NCBI RefSeq assembly: GCF_000313565.1
Contig: NZ_HE578927.1
Coordinates: 230,334-294,333, forward strand
Reading direction: 5' to 3'
DNA: 64,000 bases
DNA from: Dielma fastidiosa
Lineage (GTDB): Bacteria > Bacillota_I > Bacilli_A > Erysipelotrichales > Erysipelotrichaceae
A model generated the notes under the pieces. The model saw nothing but the letters and a program-made list of their open reading frames with translations, was not told where the DNA came from and did no database searches. Position numbers and translations under genes: made by a program. This document shows positions 58,879-64,000 of this stretch, in pieces. Each line of letters starts with the position of its first letter. Position 1 is the first letter of the stretch.

Positions 58879-60119
58879 GTGATTTACTGCAGATGGGCAG
58901 ACTTGCGAAAAAAGCTGGCAAGCAGCTGGCCCAAACAACCAATGAACAGCGCACAAATGTGTTGGCAGATATCAGCCATCGGCTGCTGACCCATACTGAA
59001 GCCTTGATTGAAGCGAATCAGCAGGATATTCAGGCCGCTCAAGAAAAAGGCTTGCCGGCGAGTACGATTGATCGTTTAATGATTGATGAAAAGCGCATTC
59101 AGGCCATGCGTGAAGGAATCCGTGAGGTAATCAATCAGCCTGATCCTTTGCATCAATTAATTTCAGAAGAAACCAGACCAAGCGGTTTAACGATTAAAGC
59201 AATAACAGTACCGTTAGGTGTCATCGGCATGATTTATGAAAGCCGCCCTAATGTAACTATTGACGCGGCAGCCTTAGCGATTAAAAGCGGCAATGCGATG
59301 ATTCTGCGCGGCGGCAAGGAGGCGCTTTGCACAAATAAAGCCTTAGTTCAGGTAATTCAGGAAGCCCTTGCCAATCAGCAGCTGGACACTCACTGCGTAC
59401 AATTGATTGAAAGCACTGACCGTTCATTAGTAGATGAAATGCTCACGATGAATGAAATCTTTGATGTCATCATTCCCCGCGGCGGTAAATCACTGATCGA
59501 ACGTGTCGTAAATAATGCGAGAGTCCCAGTCATTCAGACCGGTACCGGCAACAATACGCTTTATGTTGATCAAAGCGCTGATTTAGATAAGGCACTGCCG
59601 CTTGTTGAAAACGCAAAATGCCAGCGGATCTCCGTCTGCAACTGCATTGAGAACTTATTAGTACACAGGGCGGTTGCCGCAAGCTTCCTGCCGCGGCTTG
59701 TCCAGCAGCTCAAGGCTTATCCAATGACCTATTACGGCGATGAGACTGTCTGCTCGCTCATTGAGGCTCTGCCGGCTGACGATCAGCTCTATGCCTGTGA
59801 GTTTCTTGATTATAAGCTGGCTGTCAAGGTGGTTGACAGCATGGCGGAAGTCTTAGCCTTCATTGACACCTATGGTACTCATCACAGTGAATGTATCTTA
59901 GCGCAATCACCTGAGGCCATCACTGAGTTTTTAAATGGCGTCGATGCCGCGGCTGTTTATGTCAATGCTTCAACCCGTTTTTCTGACGGCTTTGAATACG
60001 GCATGGGATGTGAAATCGGCATCTCCACCCAAAAGCTGCATGCCCGCGGTCCAATGGGATTAAAAGCTCTGACTACCATTCAATATCAGGCCGAAGCTGA
60101 TTATCTGATTCGTTCATGA
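58875..60119 (+). CDS. proA: Gamma-glutamyl phosphate reductase
   Basis: 414 aa NADPH-dependent reductase of gamma-glutamyl phosphate to glutamate semialdehyde. Aldehyde-dehydrogenase fold with MIYESRPNVTIDAAALAIK, ILRGGKEA, the IPRGGKSLI motif, NAKCQRISVCNCIENLLVH with the catalytic Cys, and the C-terminal GYGMGCEIGIST-like FEYGMGCEIGISTQKLHARG. Second gene of proBA. No proC in the window. Confidence 0.95.
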   Translation: MSDLLQMGRLAKKAGKQLAQTTNEQRTNVLADISHRLLTHTEALIEANQQDIQAAQEKGLPASTIDRLMIDEKRIQAMREGIREVINQPDPLHQLISEETRPSGLTIKAITVPLGVIGMIYESRPNVTIDAAALAIKSGNAMILRGGKEALCTNKALVQVIQEALANQQLDTHCVQLIESTDRSLVDEMLTMNEIFDVIIPRGGKSLIERVVNNARVPVIQTGTGNNTLYVDQSADLDKALPLVENAKCQRISVCNCIENLLVHRAVAASFLPRLVQQLKAYPMTYYGDETVCSLIEALPADDQLYACEFLDYKLAVKVVDSMAEVLAFIDTYGTHHSECILAQSPEAITEFLNGVDAAAVYVNASTRFSDGFEYGMGCEIGISTQKLHARGPMGLKALTTIQYQAEADYLIRS

Positions 60120-60137
60120 TTAATTAAATATCCAAAA

Positions 60138-60184
60138 AAAGGCTGTGACCTGCAAAGATTTTTTTGCAGCCGCAGCCTTTTACA
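60138..60184 (+). terminator. Bidirectional terminator, proA/diguanylate cyclase
   Basis: AAAGGCTG (60138-60145) pairs with CAGCCTTT (60173-60180); an inner CTGC/GCAG extends it. A-tract on the left and T on the right serve both directions. Confidence 0.8.
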
Positions 60185-61072
60185 TTAACAAATTGTATAT
60201 CCATTCTTACCGGATCGCTTTACCTCATACATTGCTTTATCCGCCTTAACATACAATGTTTCAAAATTATCGCCATCCTTAAAGGCATAGGCAACACCGA
60301 TACTGACCGAGATGCGGATATCCCGATAGCTGAATTCACAGATTTGTGACGCTCTCTCCCGAATCTTGAATTCACTGACATCCTTCATAAAAATCACAAA
60401 TTCATCGCCGCCGATCCGCCCTAAAATATCACTGGATCGAAAAAGCCGGCGAATCTGTTCGGTAAAGCCAATCAGCACCTCATCGCCGAAATAATGACCA
60501 AGCTCATCATTAAGCGCTTTGAAATTATCGATATCCAAAAGCATCAGCGCGTGAATATGCTGACGGTCAGCACTCATCAGCCATTCATCAATCAGCCGCT
60601 TGGTGATAATCTTATTATAAAAGCCCGTCATCGGATCAAGACTCGCCCGCTCTTTCAAACGTTCCTGCTCCTGACGCTCGGCATCAATATTCATCAGCAT
60701 CCCAATAATAATGAAACCAGTTTTCAGAAGATGAACTTGATACCAATGCATTTCTTTCCCGCTGATCAGTCTGAGACAGGCATGCACCATCTCACCCTTC
60801 TTGATTCGCTGATTAATCATCACCAGCTTTTTTTCATCTTCCTTGTGTACGATATATGAATTCATATTGATCCGCTGATTAATGCCGGCAAGTGTTTTAG
60901 TTTCACAGTCATATTCAAAAAAAATCCACTGACAGTTAGAAGCCAGTAAATGATAATGATCCAGTCTTCTTTTAATCGCATAAAGGCGTTGATTTTGAAT
61001 GATGAAATAAATAAACACAACCATTAATATAGTAAATAATATAATAATCAGCAGGTAAACACGTCCATTCAT
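60185..61072 (-). CDS. Membrane diguanylate cyclase (PAS-like + GGDEF)
   Basis: 295 aa from the ATG at 61072 (AAAGGAGTT ahead). One transmembrane helix (about 4-26: VYLLIIILFTILMVVFIYFI), a PAS-like middle (about 45-155, WIFFEYDCETK, VHLLKTGFIIIG) and a GGDEF domain (about 165-295) with active site RIGGDEFVIF. The inhibitory RxxD site is present five residues before it (RSSD). Makes cyclic di-GMP from two GTP. A possible signal source for the PilB MshEN domain in this window. Confidence 0.93.
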   Translation of the reverse strand: MNGRVYLLIIILFTILMVVFIYFIIQNQRLYAIKRRLDHYHLLASNCQWIFFEYDCETKTLAGINQRINMNSYIVHKEDEKKLVMINQRIKKGEMVHACLRLISGKEMHWYQVHLLKTGFIIIGMLMNIDAERQEQERLKERASLDPMTGFYNKIITKRLIDEWLMSADRQHIHALMLLDIDNFKALNDELGHYFGDEVLIGFTEQIRRLFRSSDILGRIGGDEFVIFMKDVSEFKIRERASQICEFSYRDIRISVSIGVAYAFKDGDNFETLYVKADKAMYEVKRSGKNGYTIC

Positions 61073-61182
61073 AATAACTCCTTTCAATCCCCATACTAAC
61101 ATTATATAGAACCATTTTGCGAACCATGTCGAAAATGAAAATATGAGAATTACATTGAGTTCGACTATCAATTCTGTAAGTT

Positions 61183-61211
61183 TTGGAAATCCGCTAAATA
61201 ACTACTATAAA
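61183..61211 (+). promoter_or_regulatory. Promoter of the right-end operon
   Basis: TTGGAA (61183-61188), 17-bp spacer, TATAAA (61206-61211), then AAGGGGGAG ribosome site before the ATG at 61248. Confidence 0.6.
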
Positions 61212-61247
61212 ATATGATAAAATAAAATCATTAAGGGGGAGCTTAAT

Positions 61248-62813
61248 ATGAAAACTCTTGAATTAACGATATCGATCTCTGATAATGGCGTCAGTGCCAG
61301 CCGCAAGTGTCTGATACCTGCACAATATACCTATGAAGAGCTGCATCGTATCATTCAGCTGCTGTTTGGCCTTGATAATGTTGAATACTACACCTTTAAG
61401 CTGGATAATAATATGTTCATCCATGAGATCAGTTCCGGTACCCACAGTAAACCGGCCTCTGCCAAGCTCCTTCGCCTTAAGCTTAACGATACTTTTCATT
61501 ACTATTATGATATTCTGGAAGCCTTTGATTTCAGAATCAAAGTCAGCAATATTATTGACCGTAAGAGTAATGTACCGGAAGTTTTATCGTATCGCGGCAA
61601 AAACCTCTATGAAGGCATTCTGCACGGTAATTTTAAAGAAGAGCGCACATTATTTAATCAAGGCTGGTGCAACCTTGTTTTAGGTGCCTTTCGCGGCCAT
61701 CACGTTGAAACCGAATGCCGTGTGCGCATCAATGCTGCGTTTAAGACATTGACAGCCATTAAAAATTGGCAGGACAGTATGTATAACGCTATCTATGAAG
61801 TTCAAACTCCGCAGAACCGCACGTTCTATTTTGCCAGTATCTGTGAAGATGAAGTGATTATTGATGCCTATGCCAATGAAGACAAGCTGATTCAGTTTGT
61901 GAATATGAATGTAAATGCCATGGATTACAGTGCCATACGCTATCATGATACGCTGACAATGACGATTAAACGATTGGATTATCGTGAGGATCGCTCAATC
62001 TATGATTTTTCCAGCAATACTTACGGCGGCATGCTGACTCGCTGCAACGTTTTTAATCCGCATCAGATTTTGAAAATTGAAGAATTGATTCATTTTACCG
62101 ATGCCTTTACAAAAATGGTCAGTGTCATCAGCGAACTGGCACGCAATGCTGTCAAATTGGAAAAGTCACAGATCAGCATCGATCTTAAAGGCGGCTATAC
62201 GATTCATCCGTTATCCTTGACTGTCCATCCGTTTGGTCTTGATTTGGATTTTGACCCGCTGAGTTTGAATGCGGAAAAATTGTATGACACGATTGAAATC
62301 GATGTCGTAAGCGTGTATGATGAAGAGGCACGGAGTGAGAATGATTTCTATCCGGTACTCCTGCTGATTGCTGATGAAGAGAATATTGAAGAGATGCGCT
62401 TAGAGAACTGTTCATTAAAAACTATTGCTTACAACATTGTGGATATGCTGCTGAATCGAATGATCTGGCACGGCCCTTATCAAACTATCAAAGTCCGCGA
62501 CAGCAATATGAGCAGTATCCTTGAGCCCTTTGCGGAATTAGGGACAAATATCATCGTTGAGGATCACTTAGAATGGCTTGATGACCATGTGATTTCAACT
62601 TACTTTGATGAGGTATTTGATGATGATTCCCTGAGCCGCGAAATGATTGTAGCGCAGATGAAACAAGCAGGTCTTGATGAAGATATGATTAATTTCTATG
62701 AACAGATGAGTGATGAAGAATTTGATGATTTAAACAATCACATCGATGAATTGATCGATGCGCTTGAAGATGAATTAGAAGAACCAGCGATTGATTATAA
62801 AAAATTAAGCTGA
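61248..62813 (+). CDS. pRiA4b ORF3-like domain protein, large form
   Basis: 521 aa. The N-terminus follows the plasmid pRiA4b ORF-3-like pattern (LIPAQYTYEELHRIIQLLFGL, DNVEYYTFKLDN, LRLKLNDTFHYYYD), here about residues 1-90. The rest (90-521) is not recognised: it has alternating beta-rich and helical stretches and an acidic C-terminus (SDEEFDDLNNHIDELIDALE, then DELEEP). Family members are often associated with mobile elements but are uncharacterised. First gene of an operon with a beta-helix protein and a third gene that runs off the window; 9 bp to the next gene. Confidence 0.68.
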   Translation: MKTLELTISISDNGVSASRKCLIPAQYTYEELHRIIQLLFGLDNVEYYTFKLDNNMFIHEISSGTHSKPASAKLLRLKLNDTFHYYYDILEAFDFRIKVSNIIDRKSNVPEVLSYRGKNLYEGILHGNFKEERTLFNQGWCNLVLGAFRGHHVETECRVRINAAFKTLTAIKNWQDSMYNAIYEVQTPQNRTFYFASICEDEVIIDAYANEDKLIQFVNMNVNAMDYSAIRYHDTLTMTIKRLDYREDRSIYDFSSNTYGGMLTRCNVFNPHQILKIEELIHFTDAFTKMVSVISELARNAVKLEKSQISIDLKGGYTIHPLSLTVHPFGLDLDFDPLSLNAEKLYDTIEIDVVSVYDEEARSENDFYPVLLLIADEENIEEMRLENCSLKTIAYNIVDMLLNRMIWHGPYQTIKVRDSNMSSILEPFAELGTNIIVEDHLEWLDDHVISTYFDEVFDDDSLSREMIVAQMKQAGLDEDMINFYEQMSDEEFDDLNNHIDELIDALEDELEEPAIDYKKLS

Positions 62814-62822
62814 GGAGGTTCT

Positions 62823-63689
62823 ATGAAAAAGAGTGAATTTCAGCAGTTTGGACGATTTAAAATGGTTAAGCGTAAAATTTCCTCCTCGGAGCCGCTGACC
62901 ATTACTGAAAGCTATGTCGAGAAGGTTAAAGCCGGTGACAGCTGTTTAATCAGCGGCTGTGAGATTGAACGTCTGAAAGCAATGGGACCCTGTACCATTG
63001 AAAATTCAATGATTCATGACTGTCTCAGCTTCAGTGAATGTACAATGAAGGAAAAGGTACGCGCTTTAACGATTACCGCTATGGGTTCAGCAAGCTTTGA
63101 CCATACCACCTGTAAGGTTTTCCGCAATGCTTCAAGTAAAGACGGCACCTCCTTAGGCAGCCACAAAATCAGCGGCAGTATCGCGGCGGTAACTTATGAG
63201 AATTATACAAGCAGTGTTTTGGATTATGAGTTTAATTATATCAATATCTTAAATAAGTATTTTTTAGAATGCGCCAAAGCCATTGAATGCGGTCATTTCA
63301 TCAGCTTTGCGCCCTTCTACATACCGGCCATACAGGCTGAGGTAATGTATATCCGGCCTTATTTCAATACATTTGTGACAGAATTAAAAGCCGATAAGCT
63401 GATTATTGCCAACAAGCTGAAGGATCGCTCAATCTTTGACGATATCATTTCCATGGCGGATTACCGTGATTTAGTTAATAAGCAGTTTGAGACAAGTCAT
63501 ATGCATGTGGATCGAATCGAAGCTAAAACATTGATTTTAGAGAATTGTGATGCGAAAATCGTGATTGCTGATCATGCGATTATCAAGGATGATTGTGTTA
63601 TTGATGAGCTTTATGCGAAAAGCTATGAAATATCAAAGAATGCCCAGGTAAATAAACTGGCGGGAGGTAGTTATGCAGCTGAAGATTAA
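62823..63689 (+). CDS. Beta-helix/bactofilin-like protein
   Basis: 288 aa, no signal peptide. Repeats of short strands with turns (ESYVEKVKAGDSCLISGCEI, ERLKAMGPCTIENSMIHDCL, VRALTITAMGSASFDHTTCK, and at the end DRIEAKTLILENCDAKIVIA) match the right-handed helical fold of bactofilin-type polymer-forming proteins, interrupted by a helical insert (about 145-220). Ten or more cysteines. Function unknown, possibly a cytoskeletal or scaffold role. Ribosome site GAGGAGGTTC. It overlaps the next gene by 17 bp. Confidence 0.6.
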   Translation: MKKSEFQQFGRFKMVKRKISSSEPLTITESYVEKVKAGDSCLISGCEIERLKAMGPCTIENSMIHDCLSFSECTMKEKVRALTITAMGSASFDHTTCKVFRNASSKDGTSLGSHKISGSIAAVTYENYTSSVLDYEFNYINILNKYFLECAKAIECGHFISFAPFYIPAIQAEVMYIRPYFNTFVTELKADKLIIANKLKDRSIFDDIISMADYRDLVNKQFETSHMHVDRIEAKTLILENCDAKIVIADHAIIKDDCVIDELYAKSYEISKNAQVNKLAGGSYAAED

Positions 63690-64000
63690 TGAAAAATTTC
63701 CTGTGGAATTTAGTGAGGCAGGAACTTATATCAGTTTTGAGGATAATACATTTTATGCCGTTATGGCGGATGAATTCTGGTCAGATACTGAATTAAAGCT
63801 ATTTAAGAATAAAAAGATGCTGATTCAAATTGTTAATAAAAGTGATCAGCTGATTTTCCTGCTGAGTGTTGACGGTGTGATTGAAACCAGTGATTTCTAT
63901 TTTAATATTCATGATGAGGAAGCCTTTGTGAAAGCCGACTGCTACAACTTCTGTTTCATTCTGCTTGATAAAAACAGTGTGATCAACGGTATGAAAACAT
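63673..64000 (+). CDS. Hypothetical protein, partial (cut by the right edge)
   Basis: 109 residues visible from the ATG at 63673 (GGGAGGT ahead), beginning MQLKINEKFPVEFSEAGTYI and ending inside the frame. Beta-rich, no signal peptide, no family recognised. Its start overlaps the 3' end of the beta-helix gene by 17 bp, so it belongs to the same operon. Confidence 0.7.
   Translation, partial: MQLKINEKFPVEFSEAGTYISFEDNTFYAVMADEFWSDTELKLFKNKKMLIQIVNKSDQLIFLLSVDGVIETSDFYFNIHDEEAFVKADCYNFCFILLDKNSVINGMKT

Overview
The window is chromosomal DNA of a low-to-moderate GC, anaerobic Firmicute. The best fit is the Erysipelotrichia or a nearby Bacillota lineage. The evidence is a SUF system with SufU and no ISC genes, AGGAGG-type ribosome sites, reverse rubrerythrin with an N-terminal rubredoxin, LicT-type antitermination, PTS sugar uptake, and PrsA-like foldases. 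No sigma-54, lipid A or outer-membrane genes are seen. The placement is inference; no rRNA or other marker gene is present.

Layout. 1-4.9 kb: sufCDSUB operon on the minus strand, running into a probable folate cyclo-ligase gene. 5.1-7.0 kb: two foldase-like exported proteins. 7.1-12 kb: NSS transporter, TraX-like protein, a split chromate transporter pair and a divergent LysR gene. 12-16 kb: tRNA-Ser(CGA), HIT protein, reverse rubrerythrin, an exported hydrolase, a CorA-type transporter and a small RNA candidate. 16-20.2 kb: class I ribonucleotide reductase and a Nudix hydrolase. 20.4-27.4 kb: a second small RNA candidate, then peptidase C26, DedA-like, HAD, GltD-like, beta-helix, MFS and EEP genes. 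27.4-28.9 kb: an AT-rich, decaying island with a frameshifted ribbon-helix-helix gene. 28.9-37.9 kb: a type IVa pilus cluster (pilT, pilB, pilD, three pseudopilin-type genes, pilO, a pilM-pilN fusion, pilC). 38-41.5 kb: GH13 enzyme, small membrane protein and a DUF4143 ATPase behind a 33-bp-period repeat. 41.6-47.6 kb: a PTS operon with an Old Yellow Enzyme family flavoprotein, controlled by two RAT/terminator switches. 47.6-48.6 kb: HxlR regulator and nitroreductase. 48.6-53.4 kb: sucrose PTS operon scrA-scrR-scrB-scrK. 53.5-58 kb: MalY-like enzyme, YitT, a CBM9-like secreted protein, YkvA, DUF3021 and LytTR. 58-60.1 kb: proBA. 60.2-64 kb: a diguanylate cyclase and an uncharacterised operon cut by the window edge.

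The less ordinary items are: (i) two intergenic minus-strand small RNA candidates of about 125-130 nt, each with its own promoter and terminator, sharing two C-rich single-stranded motifs of the kind that bind Shine-Dalgarno sequences; (ii) a PTS operon that encodes an ene-reductase-type flavoprotein but no phospho-glycosidase, with a second RAT embedded in the stop codon region of the antiterminator gene; (iii) three direct repeats at an exact 33-bp period over the promoter of the DUF4143 ATPase; (iv) a ribbon-helix-helix gene whose start is joined to its body only by a -1 frameshift at a T TTA AAA heptamer; and (v) the pRiA4b-like/beta-helix operon at the right end. All functional statements rest on motif reading alone; no database search was run.
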